The notes below the pieces were generated by a model, which ran no database searches, was not told the DNA's origin, and saw only the letters and a list, made by a program, of their open reading frames with translations. Source: Echinometra lucunter (Eukaryota; Echinodermata; Echinoidea; Camarodonta; Echinometridae). From it: DNA of 64,000 nucleotides. The translations under genes were made by a program, and so were the position numbers. Shown here piece by piece: positions 13,401 to 27,813 of the stretch. Position 1 is the stretch's first letter; every line of letters starts with the position of its first letter. Location: positions 884,093 to 948,092 of the forward strand of contig CM057165.1 in the NCBI GenBank assembly GCA_029962745.1. The letters run 5' to 3'.

Positions 13401-16154
13401 GATAAATCACTACTCTTGCTAGTCAAGGGTTCGAATCCCTGTGACGCTGCTGACATTTTTGTTCCGTTATGAAATTGATGACAATGGCATTTATTCCGTT
13501 GACAAAGTCGCTGATAGACGATCTTCATTTTCACCCTCATTTTAGAGTCGTCTCAAAAGTACTGCCCTCTCGCGTCGGGTGCACTAGTACTGACGAAAAG
13601 AAAATCGCGCCCGGGTCTATCCGGTCGGATAGATAAACCCTCCTCTGTTCTCTTCTGGTAGTATACGTAATTGTAAATTTGATGTTCCTCAACTTACACA
13701 GATCATTTTTCCATCTTTACCGAAGCAATCGTGACGTAATCATTATCATTACTGTTATAATTATCATTATTGTTATTATTATCATTATTATTATCATTCT
13801 TCTTCTTCCCATTATTATTATTTTTTTATTACTGCTATTGTTGTTGTTCTTCTACTTCTTGTCCTTGTTTGATCATCATTTTATGATTTTTATAATTGTG
13901 GGAGTTTATCTTTAAAATTGTAACTCCAGGTTTTGTTTTACTAGTGAGATGTTCATAATCGAAAAATGGTGCCATAAAACTTGTTACCCATAAAACTATG
14001 ACGGATGATAGCTGTCAGCACGTAAGTACACAATACATTACCCCTGAACGGAACCCTGTAGAGACTGCGTATGCTGTTAGGGATGTAACGAATGCCATAT
14101 TGTGTCTTACATTTCATTAAACATGTTAAATCTTATTTTGCTTACCCGTTTGATTCGGTAGCAGGGGTGTTTCAGTAGTGAAATCTGTCAAAGATATAAA
14201 AAGGTCATTATTAAGCAAAATGTCACTCCTTATTAACCTGACAATTACATTTTATTGGGATCTTGGATGAAGAAATTACAAGAAAATTTCCAAGATAACC
14301 TTTTCTAGAGCTTTTGCGTTGGACATATTTTCAACATTTTCATGGTACCACCACGAGTCTTTGGAATCCAAGTACAGCATTTAACAAGAGATGATGGTCT
14401 TCTGATTTCGGATCCAAACTACTGGACCGTGAGTGAATGTCTAAAAGCGAATTATTGAAATTTAAAGGAGAATGGAACCCAGGCATCAGTGTGCTGTCAG
14501 TGAATGAAGGGGAACAAGAAAGAGAAGACAGTGAAAGTTGGAGGAAAATCGGACAATCTGTTCAAGAGTTGTGAATTTGAAAGTTTAGGTAAATCATTAT
14601 TATGGGATATTTTAAGTTCTCAACTCCACCAGCATCTGTGATGTCATTGTGGACAACTCTCAGTTCCTTTTTGTACACAGAATTTAACATTTACTTCCTT
14701 TCCTTCATTTTCAAAACAAATATGAAAATTTTTGATCCATCAATTCTACAAGCGAAGAATTATGTTGGTTCCTGACTTGAAATTTCACATGAATTAATTT
14801 TTTTTTTGGGAAAAAAATTATGTACAAAACGAATGGAGAGTTGTCCACGATGACATCACAGATACTGGCAAAGTTGCCAACTTAAGGATACCTATAAGAG
14901 GATTAACTTACTCTTTCAAAATTCTTAACTGTTGAACAGATTGTCCGATTTTGATCAAACTTTCACTGTTATGTTTACTCTTTTTTTTTTATTCATCTTC
15001 ATTCACTAAAAAACACTGATGCCTGGTTTCCATTCTCCTTCAATTAAATTCAATAATTCGCCTTTAGACATTCACAGTCCAGTAGTTTGGATCCAAAATT
15101 AGAAGACCATCATCTCTTGTTAAACAAATGCTTGTAATGTATATGATCTCTGTGTATGAAACACTGGGTAGACTTTTTAGTTTTTAAGTACAAAGAAGAT
15201 AATCAAAACCTAGTGAATACACGGGTTGAAAAAAAAAAAATCTGAATGAAAAGACGCGTTTAAATGGATATCCATAATGGATTTTGCCATAACTATACAC
15301 CCATTACGGAAAAAAGAACATCCTTTTTTCTATAGAGCAAAAAATCTTGTCCGTCCACCAGCAAATAATCACGTGTTTCTTTGACATTAATGTTTACCTA
15401 CCTGGGTAGCTTGTAGTACCCCACCACCACCACCATGTAGTAGAACTCTCAGTTGTAGGTGCTGAAAAAATCATATAATAAAAAGAGGGAAATGGAAAGG
15501 AAAAAAGAGGAATGACAAATAGAGGCAACTTAGAATCGTTCGGTCGCTTCGCTCTCTCGCACTTAGTATCTTAACCAGTGCCGATTACATTACTATTCTT
15601 AAGAAAGGAAATAGGTATGCATCTTGCCTCTCTTTTACATGTTTATGCTCTTCTTCAACTCATAAAATGTTAGTAATAAATGTTAGTTATAACTGCAAGG
15701 ATTCGAGCGGCAAGTTGACCTAAATAAATGAATTTTCAGGGAGATAACGACCTGTGACCATTAGCCTATATTCCCATCATAACCTATGTGAGAACGGACG
15801 ATGCCGATAAATTGCACGTTACACGAGAAGGGGGCAATGCACTAGACGATGCCTGCATTGTAGGATAATTGTCGATGAACAAAACTTAAAAAATCGGTTT
15901 TACAGAAACAAATAATGCAAACAAAAACGACAACACATAGTGGCTTACCAATTCCTAAAAAGAAAAAGAAAAAGGCCTACCGTCAGTATTCCACCACCAT
16001 GTTGGTTGAGGTGTCCAAGGATCTAAATCATGATTAAGATAAAATTGATATATGTGTATATAATATGCATATATTATATGTTAAGCCTTTAGTTCGAATA
16101 AAAAGAACTTGTATACACGCATATAAATTTTACACTTACACATACACACACATG

Positions 16155-16193
<39 letters not shown>

Positions 16194-16846
16194 CAGGAAC
16201 ACGGGTATTTTCTTGTCAAAAAAAAATCAGATGTGTCTCTTTCACGTTTCGAGAAAAATCTCCACCCGTGCATATCAGAAACACATATACATGTAGATAC
16301 AAGTACTTGAGTAGTATGAAAAAAAGTAAAGTCATAAATCAAACCAATGATTAGTCACTGTAACCCACTGCTTTATCAAAAATGTTGTACCCTGAAGTGT
16401 ATGATATAATTTTCTAAGGGGGGGGGGGGGTCTTTTTTCCTAAGATTTGTAATCAGGAAAGTTCATGATTCGGGAACACAAATTTCCCATAGTAAGGGGT
16501 TCAGAATTCCGTAAAATGATTTGTGTTTCGTAATTACGGACATTTTGTTGCAATATTCCCAAGCCTGATTACATCGAATATTCATGATCCCGAAGGTTCG
16601 TCATTCCGTGAAGGATATAAGCTTGTATTACATTTTACAGTTTTGGAATTACGAATCATATACTATTTTCTGAATCATGAACAAAAATATGAAAAGTGTA
16701 AACGCTAAATTCATACCTAAAGTTGAATTGATAAGACTCAGTTGGAGTTGAAATCCTCTGGAGGTGACAGACCCATCACTGGTAAACTGCATCCAACTAG
16801 TAAGTGTGTCCAGTCTAGAAGAGCCAAACACACACACAAACGCACA

Positions 16847-16930
<84 letters not shown>

Positions 16931-19900
16931 GGTGTGCGTATAAATGTAATTTCATCATAAACTAAAATTTCTTTTTTCTCAATGTGTATATGTTTGTGTG
17001 TGTGAGGGTGTAAAAATAGATTTTACTTCATGGTGAAATTACATTGTTTGTATCGTTAATTTTCCTCCATCATTATGGTTATCATTAATTCACAATACTG
17101 CCTTTATCATCATGATGATTACCGATGTTACACTGAATAACTTATATCGGTGGTCATTTGCAAGCCTGATTATTTTACTTCCCAGTTGAGTCCGAAGTGA
17201 CATTCTGCGAAGAACGTCATAATGGCCTACAATTATTGTGACCAACCTAATGAGGTCCCATGCTGTTGTGGTTGCAGTTTTGCGAGGTTTCCCATCATTT
17301 TGACTATTGCTGATATGTTTGTAATGTGATGACCATAACATTTGTATTCAATTTTCCCTTTTTATAAAAATCTCTATTAGACAGTTTATATAGTCGTCTT
17401 AACACTGGATGTTTATTCGAGAGTACGAAGTGACCTGTTTTGAGATTCTAGATCAATGACAATGTACCTTCAGTGGGAAATTTCCTCATCGTTAGTGTAA
17501 TTGGATGAAGTCTGACCAGCTATTAAGGAAGTCATTTCGTATCAAACTCTAAAAAGTAGTATTTGAAAAAGTATCTTCTAGAAATTGTTATTCAGACTCT
17601 GTCTCTTAATGTACACTCAATTCCGAATTCTTTGCTCATCTTGCTTATGAGGACATATGTACCTTTCAGAAGGCAGTGTGTTTTGTTAGTTTCTTACGTT
17701 TGGTCGAACACCAGCCTTAGGTCGACTAATCATACCTTATTTGAAAAAAAAAGAATTACAGAAATAACTATGACGTGGAATTTTTACCTCTTATTCGGAT
17801 TGCCTGCTAGGCAAAATCAGTTGTATTTCTCGTATACCGGTGATATTAGTATTTCCCGGCTCTAAAACCATTGACGTAGACAGGTCCTAATTTCTAGGGG
17901 GATGATTCCCCATAGATATATATTTATACACACACACACACACCCACTTCAAAAGTGTGGGGTAATTGCATACCCTCACTCACCCCGCTATCTACGCCCC
18001 TGTCTAAATCTATTGTGATACAAACGTAAAAGGTGATATTATAAAGTTGAAGAGAGTTCGAACAAACAGTGCAGCCTTATTTCAGAAATGATTATAATTT
18101 TTTTTCGCTTCACACACACCTTATGTTAGAAGGTGTGTTAGAGCCTGTCAGCAAAGCCCGCTGAACACTTCCAGGAGACGTTCGCGAGTCACCCGTTCCG
18201 ATTCGAAGATAGTCGTAACCTGATTCAAGGGAGAAGTCTAAAAAGCGGATGAGAACACCATAGCCTGAGGGCGCTGTGATATACCAGTTGTAGAGGGCGT
18301 TGTTATGGTAATTTGAAGGATAGTTTGGAGATGAGATTGTACGGGTAACTCCGACAACGAGATTCACATATTGATCTGTAATGAAGGTTTTTAAAAATGG
18401 TAAATGGATCAACTAAATATGTACCCCGATATATCGTAGCATTTATTTTATTTTCATCTTGTCAAATACTCGTTCATGATTTTATTAATGTTGTTTTACT
18501 TTGTGGTTTATTAGGATACATATGGAAATACAACCGAGATGGTATCAATCAGTACTGGGTTTTGTGAGCGTGATAATTGGACCATTGGGATGTACGTGTG
18601 GGACAAATAAGTCGTGGAACCCTTTTATTGTACACATAATACCACTTCAAGAAAGTGAAAGCCATTTTCCTGTAAATAAGAACCTTTCAGAAACAGCAAA
18701 TTATTTTACTGTTATTACAATAAACACCGACCTTTAGGATATGGGTATAAAACATGATAAACACTACTTTCGAAAAATCAACTTAAGGCAACCTCATTAG
18801 CCCTGTCAGTCACCTTTAGAAATGTGCGGACTTTACAATGCCTTATAAGGTAATCCGAACATGATTTGTATTGGCAGTACAATAGATTTTTGAAATTGCA
18901 CTTGAGTTGATTTTTCGAAAGTAGTTTTTATCGTGTTGTAAATATTTTTTACCACTAAGATAATGGTCTTTGACACCTAAAAACTAGCCGCTGGTATGAA
19001 CACGTTAGTACATCTTCAATTTTTTGTCTTTTCTGAGAGTGTAATATTTATCCCTACCCGTATCTCAGAATGGTTCATCCCATCAATGTTTATTTCCGAG
19101 GTAGACTTACCTACGGGAGGGTAGTTCGTAGGACCCCACCACCATGTTGTAGGGTTGTTCCACCACCACGGTGTGGTTGTAGGAACATCGGTTGCCGGTT
19201 CTGAAAAAAATAGAACAATAATTATAAAGAATATTTGTGAAGATCAAAACATTGTGGCACCAATTATTGCTGCACATGATGATAATACGATGTAAAATTG
19301 TTAGAAACAAGAATTGTCTAGTAGTGGCTCTAGTCATGCCAGCTGTCAACAGTTGGTCAAGGTAAAGTACCTTGATAATTGTTGATTGCAAGGAAATACA
19401 GTAACCGAACAACAATACAACAGTAACTACAGGGGGAGGGGTGACAAAACAAAGACAGACTTACCATCAGTCGTATACCACCACCACCAAGTTGGTCGAG
19501 GTGTCCTGTTATCATCAGTTCTCGGTTCTTAAACGAAGGCAGAATACGTAATGACTTTTAAAAGGATGTTCATTATTCCAAAGTTTGGTTTGAAAATAAG
19601 AGACTGTAAGCAAGAATTGAATTAACGGAACAGAATTAACCCAAACAAACATGACAAACAAAACAAAGGAATGACTTACGATCAGTTGTAAACCACCACC
19701 ACCAAGTTGGTCGAGGGGTCCAATTATCCTCAGTGATCAGTTCTAAAACGAGATCAAAACAGGTTATTGATTTTAGGGCAGATTATTTAATTTAGCAGAT
19801 TCGTTTTTCTCCTGATTATTATTTTCAAAGGCCAGGTTATCCAAAGATGCATAATCATGATCAGTCGAAAATGTACAGGTGTTAGAATTTAGAAGATTCA

Positions 19901-21216
19901 TAATAAAAGATATTAATATAAATTCTACTTCGAATAGCAAACCTTTTTTGCCCTTGTTCGGAATTACGAGCCGCATTTTATTTTCGGAACAACGAACTGA
20001 TAGGATAGAAAAAAAATCTTTGAAAGAGACCTCCATTTGAAAGAGATCTCCACTGGTGTAGCTAAGGGAGGGGCACAAGGGGGCCATCCCCCCCCCCCCC
20101 CGTTGATCGGCGTGCAAAAAACATCAAACAAATTTTTAAAAAGTAAAAAAAAAAAAAAGCTTTCATCGAGTCCACTTCACATAACTTACCCTACCCTACC
20201 CTGCGAAATGAAAATAAAACGTAAATATGCCACTTCTCATATAAGTTACCCCTCATACTGAATTTAAGTGTGCAGAAAATACTATTTCACGCACGAATTT
20301 TCAAAAATCTCCCTACCGTGGGAGGGGGGATTACCCCTCCCTCGCCTTGTCCCACCTACATGCCACTTCTCATATGAGTGACCCATAACACTGAATTTGA
20401 GTGTGCAGAAAATGCCATTTTCATGCCCAAATTTTCAAAAAAGCTCACAGGCCCTCGCCTTGCCCCCCCCCCCCCCTGCTGAAAATTCCTGGTACGCCAG
20501 TGTAGTCATGGGTTTGTCAACAAAGCTTTTATAGGCAAGTTTCTCGCTTCTTCATGCATGACAACGCATGTGAAATGCAAATTTTGAAAAAGACATAGCC
20601 TCACAAAATAACAATAGGAGCAAAACGCCTTACCCCAAGTTAATGATCTTGCTGCCATTTACTCAGATTTTTTTTATACTTCATGATACACTGATTAATG
20701 ATATTTCAATGATGTTGTTGAAATTGCCTATCTAAGGTGTTGTATTTTTTCTGAGCCACCCTGTATATAGGTGCTTGGGCCGATGGTTCATGAGACTGTA
20801 AAATGGCCTTCACACAAGTTCTCTTCGGCAAGATATTAATCTACAATAAAATTTACCACTCGCAGTCCAGGGGGGGGGGGGGAGGTGTAACATAAAGAAT
20901 ACAATCAATCTTACGATTGATATCAATCGTAAGTCTATGGCAAGCCATGAATTAAAGCGATACAATTGATTGTAAGATTGATTGTATCTCTTTATGTTAC
21001 ACCCCCCCCCCCCCCCAGGTGAGGTGAATAATGAATATGGGACTTCCGATGTGTATCTGGTGGAAAAAAATTAATTCAATCTTCCAACGTCTTGCAGTGA
21101 CTTTTGTAACAGCCCTGATGTGGCCGCTGAACTCATTTATAATGTTTCTGTTATTATTATTAGTAGTAGTTGTGATATTACAGGCATCATTATAACTGTT
21201 CATACTATTATTATTA

Positions 21217-21259
<43 letters not shown>

Positions 21260-24200
21260 GGTGGTCTGTCATCTTTGACAGATCACCGTTTAATTTCGCT
21301 GGAATTTTCTTTATTCTTGTTATTAATCTTTTTATCCCCCCCCCCCCACTTTTTTGTGTATTCGAAATCTCAGTCAACTGGCTCAGTCAATTTTCATCAA
21401 ATTTTCATCAATCATCAGTCGTCACTAGTTCTATAGCTTTTCCAATTATATCCAAGTTCATCAGGTCATCGTGACGTCATCCATGCGCCATTTTGTAAAT
21501 ATCATGTCATGATCATATTTTCATAACGGAATGTCATTTCTCATTCATATTTGGCATGATGAATGTCCATATCAGTCCAAACAATTCCATCTACTTAGAC
21601 GCGCGCGTACGCATACATCCACGCGTCAGCGCGAGCGCAAAAATTAAAAATTCTCAGAATTGTCTCAAATTCATTTTGCACACATGTCAGGCCATTTTAA
21701 GCATTTCAAACATTTCCGCGCGTTTTGCTCATGCGCAAGTCGTAAATAACATTTTAAAAAGCCGTTTTTTCACTTGATTTGCACTCCTGACACTTTTCTT
21801 GAAAATTTCCATCAATATAGAATCGATTTCAACTAACCATAAGGTCGCACGCGCGCCAAAGTTCAAAATCCTTGCGCGTGTCGGGGACAAATAATGTAAA
21901 AACACACAAAAACATATCCCCTTAAAATCCGCCATAGCTCCTCAGAATGCATGGAGACCCCAATTTGTTTTCTTTTTACATATTCTGAAAGCTTATGGGT
22001 TATAGATGTGAATCCCTGACAAAAATTTACTTTGTCGATGCTATGACATCATCATATTCTCATGTGAACTAAAAATTCCGATTTTTAATTTATGAAGTCA
22101 TATTTTTTGCCTTTAAACGAGACTATCCCGCTTATTGTTGGTCGATTTTCGACAGGATTTCGATATGTTGTAGCTGGGAAAATTTTCTACAAATTTATTT
22201 TCACTGTTTTTCATTTTGATGATGTGATCATGGTCTACATTTACGATCAAAGGTATCATGTCAATTTTTTTTTCTCATTTTACGTGCATTCTCTATGGGA
22301 CATGATTGCTTAATTCTTGATTCGTCATTCCCTTCTTCTTAGAGGAACAGCTGCGTTATTTCTGCTCGATCTTATGGATGCCAATTATTTTTCAATCAGA
22401 TGTCGGAAACATGTCGAAATTTTAACTGGAAAATATGATATGAGAATTCCGTTTCCATCTACGTATTATCTCTATGAGCTGTATTCTGGTATACCTGTAA
22501 AGGACTTGCTTCACATACTTAAGGTCCCTGCTTCGAGTCCCGGGGGGGGGGGGGGAGTCATTTTTCCCTTTTGCTTTCTTTTTACCTTGTATATTACTAT
22601 CCCATTTGACTATGATTTTATATACAGTCACAATCAATGTAATAAACTACCTTATTTTTGCCTGTTATGAGTATTGCAATGCAGTGCACAGTAGTTTATG
22701 TACAACCCTATTGAAAATTTGATTCGTTAACGTGAAATAAACCTTTGGGTCAACTTTTCATTATACTGCGATATCAAATCGTCCAAGTTCTATGATGTTA
22801 ATCTCCTATCCAGACATAAATATTTCATCAATAGTCTTTACCAATGACTTTATCACTATCCATGTCAAAACCTAAAAGATGCCGTCAGACCACCTAATTC
22901 GTCCCCAGTGACGAATTTAAATGTCTCGTTATTATTATTATTATTCTTATTCTTAATTAATTCTCGTTATTATTATTATTGTTATCATCATAGTTATCAT
23001 TATTCATTGTTGTTATTATAAACATTAATTCACAATGACTCACCTTGAGTAGGTTCATTAGTAGGTTGCTCAGTTGGGTAGTAATCTTCTGTTGGTGTCA
23101 GCACTTCCTCTAGAAAATCATAAAGCAAGCAAAATGTATTCTTGATTTATGAATATGTATTAAGAAATTGCATTATAAGCACGCTGGTATATGCAACAAA
23201 ATACAAATACATTTTCCTATCATTTCTCTTGATGATAGTGAAGGTTTGTTGTCAAATTTAGGACAAAAACTAATACAGGAGATGAATAATTTTTTAGAAG
23301 AAAAGTCCCATGGCCTCGTTTAGAATGTCGAAGTTGATCCAATCCCCCAAACAAACAAACAAACAAACAACAACAAAACCAAATAACAATAAAAAATATG
23401 TTTAAAAACTTGTTTGATCGAAGGTGTGGTGTCTGTTGCTAGAGATGGACCGGTTCTGTGCATTTAACATGTTCAAAAGGCTGAATGTTCTTGAATTGCA
23501 CAATGGAAATAGTGCCTCTTGTGCAACGAAAAGACTCGTTCTGATATGCACTGGTGAACCGCGTCAGAAACAAGAAACATGGAACAAAACAACCCCGTCT
23601 TCCAAGAAGGGGAAAAAAAAAACTTAAAAACACACACACCCCAAAGTAGGTTTTTGTGTACTAAATGACCATGATGAAACTAAATGAATGGTAAGCTTAT
23701 GGGTGACGCGCAGTTTTTTAAACGGTTTTATCGCTGTATATGTTAATAAACCTGATTATAGCTTTCAAAGTGCAACCAACCTTTGTATACATGCATGCCG
23801 TGCGGATTTTGGAAGACGCTATGGTAGTAAAAACTATAACTAGAACTTTGATCATTCGATGTAACACCGATTGCATCGTAATCCCAATCCGTCCACAGTA
23901 TGCTGTCGTCGACGACTGCGAGGTCGTAAGGATGAATCGAGGATGTTGCCAGATGAACCATTCTGTCTTCGCCCCAGAGGTCGACAGACTCAATCCTGTC
24001 GGTTCCAGCGTCGCACCAGTAGATCCGCGAACCTGATGGTCAATAACACAGTTATCCTAAAAAATGCATTTGTACTACCCCAGTCACACGTAGACACCAG
24101 CACCAGATCGTTAACATACATGTACATGTAGCGAACAAAAATGACTCTTCCCGCACTAGCAAGTCGATCGGTTTGTAATCGTTGTGGAGTCGGTTTGACG

Positions 24201-24481
24201 ATGTGATCGAGCTAGTACTCCCAGTGGCATAGTCATCTATAGGCAAAATGACTCGAGCTCTAAAAATGTGGTCCAGATTTCAAACTGTATCTGAAATAAT
24301 TGTTAAAGCTTTCAACTCGCATAATCATTTGGTTATCTGCAACCAAAGACATTTTTTTTGTACACCCAGTGAAAGTAAATTGCTTGTTGTAAAACTATTT
24401 TATGAATTTACTAACATTGTAATTGTGTTATATTATTTTCTTTGTTTTGTATGGCATCATTACGATTATCATTATTATAAC

Positions 24482-24529
<48 letters not shown>

Positions 24530-27500
24530 CATTATTATTATTATTATTATTATTATCATCATCATCATCATCATTAATAGTAGTAGTAGTGGAAGTAGTA
24601 GTAAGTAGTAAGTAGCAGTAGTAGTAGTATTAATATGATTACTATAACTATTATTATTATTATTATTATTTTTCTGTAAAGATATTTTATATTGAAATGG
24701 TAATACCGGAAAGGATTCCCCTGTCAATTCTGACCTTACCGTCAGCACTGAAAGCCAATCCATTCGGCCACTGGAGAGTGGAGTTGACAATGATATATCT
24801 GTCCCCGCCATCCAGATTGGCTCTTTCGATTGTGCTCGGGTAATTCCAGTCCGTCCAAAACATCACCCTGTATATGAGAAGAAAAAGAGAAGAAAAAGGA
24901 GAAGGAGACGAAGAGAAGAGGTGGATAAAAAGAAGAAGGGGAAGAAGAGAACAACTGTTTATTAAAGCATGTAACTTCAGCGATCGATTCCAGTCTGTAC
25001 AAAACATCATTCTGTGTATGAGAGGAGAAAAAGAAGGAAAAAGGAGACGGAGAAGACGACGAAGAAAATGGAGTAAGATAAGAAGGAGGAGAAGGAGAGG
25101 TCTACTACCGCGGTCAATGTTCAATACTAACCGAACTTTTAACTTTAACCCTGGACCCAGCCGCGGATCCAGGATTTTAGGGGGGGGGGGGGGCGGGGGC
25201 GATGGCCATGAAAATTTTTTGTGAACTAGCGACTAAAAGAAGAAGAAAAAAAGTTGTACATTACATTTACCATTTCGGCGCTATATTTTTTTTCGCCTTT
25301 TCTTTTTCGGGGGGGGGGGCGAGGTAGGCAAAATGGTAAAAAAAAAATGCGCTGAAAAACACAAATTTTGTGTGTGGGGGAGGGGCAAGGCCCGCTCAGC
25401 CCCCCAGGATCCGCGCCTGCCTGGACCCAATTATTTAATCCTCGACCCAGAGCTAGCCTAAGACTAACACTAACCTCTCTATATATGCATGATATGAAAG
25501 GGTACATAATGACTGCAGCAAACGCACATCGTTCTCATTACGCGCACATAACCAGATAGAGTCACGAGGACGTTCAAATATTACATAACTTTGATCTACC
25601 TCCCAAGAAAGTTTTGTCTTTCCAGGCTTGGGAATGGTCAGTTTAATGGACTTTTATCCACCAGGGGAAAACATGGATTAGCAAAAAAAGCTTTACTGTC
25701 CTGAAGGAGGTAGAAAGAAGGGAAAGGAGTACGTACCCTTCTTCAGGATGCACTATGATGGCGCGTGGACGATAGATGTCGTTATCGACGAGGACTTGTT
25801 GTGAGGATCCGTCGAGATCAGCCGACACGATTTGGTTCAGAGTTTCATCAGTCCAAAAAACTTTACCACGACTCGTGTCCAAAGCTATCCCTTCTGGCCC
25901 TGTGAGACGAAGAAAAAATATGTGATTAAGATCATACTGCCCTTAATTTGTTTGTTTCTCTTTAAATTTTCATGATAAACCAACACAAGATGCTTAACAC
26001 ATTCCAGTCGTTATTTGCAGAATTTGGCTGGTCTTTCTCGAGATTCTAGTTAATAAACATAAGACAAGTAAATACTCTGGTGTCATACAAAAAATAGAAC
26101 CAAGCCGACGATGATGACTGATGATACGAGGTGGAGGTGCCGTGGTCCAGTGGTTTAAGGTGCTTTCCTGGAGACGCGAGGATCGGAGGTGTCGAATCCC
26201 AGCACGGCACTTGAGCAAGGCAGTTAATCTACATTACTCTTTCCAGTTTCACGTGTTTTTTATTCCTCTTGTATCAAAGCACATAATGTCTCAATATAAC
26301 ATGACAATAATATACAAAAACTAAAATAAAGTAGCAAAGAATCAAGGAAATACACAGAACCTAATATAGTTATACAAGAGAAAAGGAAGAAAACATGAGA
26401 AAATATGAGGAACTAAAAGAAGCAGAGCTTTTATCGTATACATCATGCTGTTGGTATATTGATACCAACGAAATTCGTTGGTATCAATATACCAACAGCA
26501 TATGCGTGTGTGTGTCTATTGAAAAAAAAATGATGACAATTATAAAATAAAGGGGTTAAAACAGGAAGAAGAAGAGGGGAATAAAGTGGAAGGATAAAGG
26601 AGGGGTAGAAGAGTGATAATTATGTAATTTACAGATTTTAGAGACGAAATTTGATTCAATGATTCATGATTTTCTGGCTTTTGCATTGTCATCGACATCA
26701 TTAAATTTTTCTCGAAGGAAAGAGGTGTATTCAACTCACTGCCTATTCCACTTGCGATCACGCTTTGACCCGTGCCATCGATATTCCCTCGTCGTATCGA
26801 TCCAGCCGATTCAGTCCAGTACACCATGCGAGTATCGGGATCGTAGTCGACGGCTAGTGGTTGCAGAGCCGAACCCAAGGGCAGGGAACTGAACGTTAGC
26901 GAGTCGAGACTATCGCTGGAAAGGTCGGCCATGTAGATGTCGCCGAGTGCATAGTCAGCTACAAATATCATCGCCTCAGCTGTACATAGGAGCGAATAAA
27001 ATAAGGCATTACAGTTGCACGATTCATAAACCGATACAGATTTCTTATAAAGATCTTTAGCAGAGTCAGGAACGAACATCATTAGCTTAAAAATATGTTG
27101 CATTGAGTGAATAGACAGAAGCCCCTGAATGTGTTCACGCTTGAAATTGAACAGGAGATTTCTTAAGAAAAATTATTCAGAAAAAAATTCATTTCATCTG
27201 TAATGTCCAACGTAAATCTGAGACTGATAATTTTCTCATTTCACAGATGAATAAAACTCTCAAATATACCAACAGAAGTAACATGCAAAGCATAGATAGC
27301 AAACATCGATGAATCGATAAATCCAAAAAGGAAAGGGTGGGAGACAAGAAGAAGGAGAAGGAGAAGAAGCCCAAACGAGCTAAGTTAAGCTAAAGTATAA
27401 GGAATAAAACAAGGGAAAAAATGAAGGTTGTAAAGATTAGTTAGTGAAATGCATGAATCAGGGACCCGTTGAATAAACTTTTGCCAGATTTTTTTTTCTG

Positions 27501-27769
27501 ACAAAAAAAAGTCTTGCAAATTTTTATGTAATGGAAAACTATGGCAATTTTTTTTTGACCGTAGTTTCCTCGAATTTTGCCATAAAAAAACTCCGGGAAA
27601 AATTTTATGCAACGGGTCCCTGGTGTATAGGGCAACATACCTGTTATATTACCAGTTGCAGGAGTAGTCACACTTGTATCTATTGAAAAAGGGCAGAGTA
27701 AGAGCGAGAGAGAAGGGGGTGAGAGAGAGAGAGAGAGAGAGTGGGAGAGAGAGAGAGAGAGAGAGAGAG

Positions 27770-27813
<44 letters not shown>

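Noticed and set aside
13361..13450. Functional tRNA-Ser/Leu gene
   Set aside because: The acceptor arms do not pair and it is enclosed in a TIR element.
17885..18005. Possible hAT-like element with AGACAGG ends
   Set aside because: The ends match for only about seven bases and no target duplication was found.
22092..22670. Two consecutive plus-strand ORFs (73 and 117 codons)
   Set aside because: They lie inside the 21258-22898 TIR element, include a poly-G run and match no transposase motif I know.
24248..24811. Long ORFs of poly-Tyr/Ile/Asn
   Set aside because: They are translations of TTA/CAT microsatellites on both strands.
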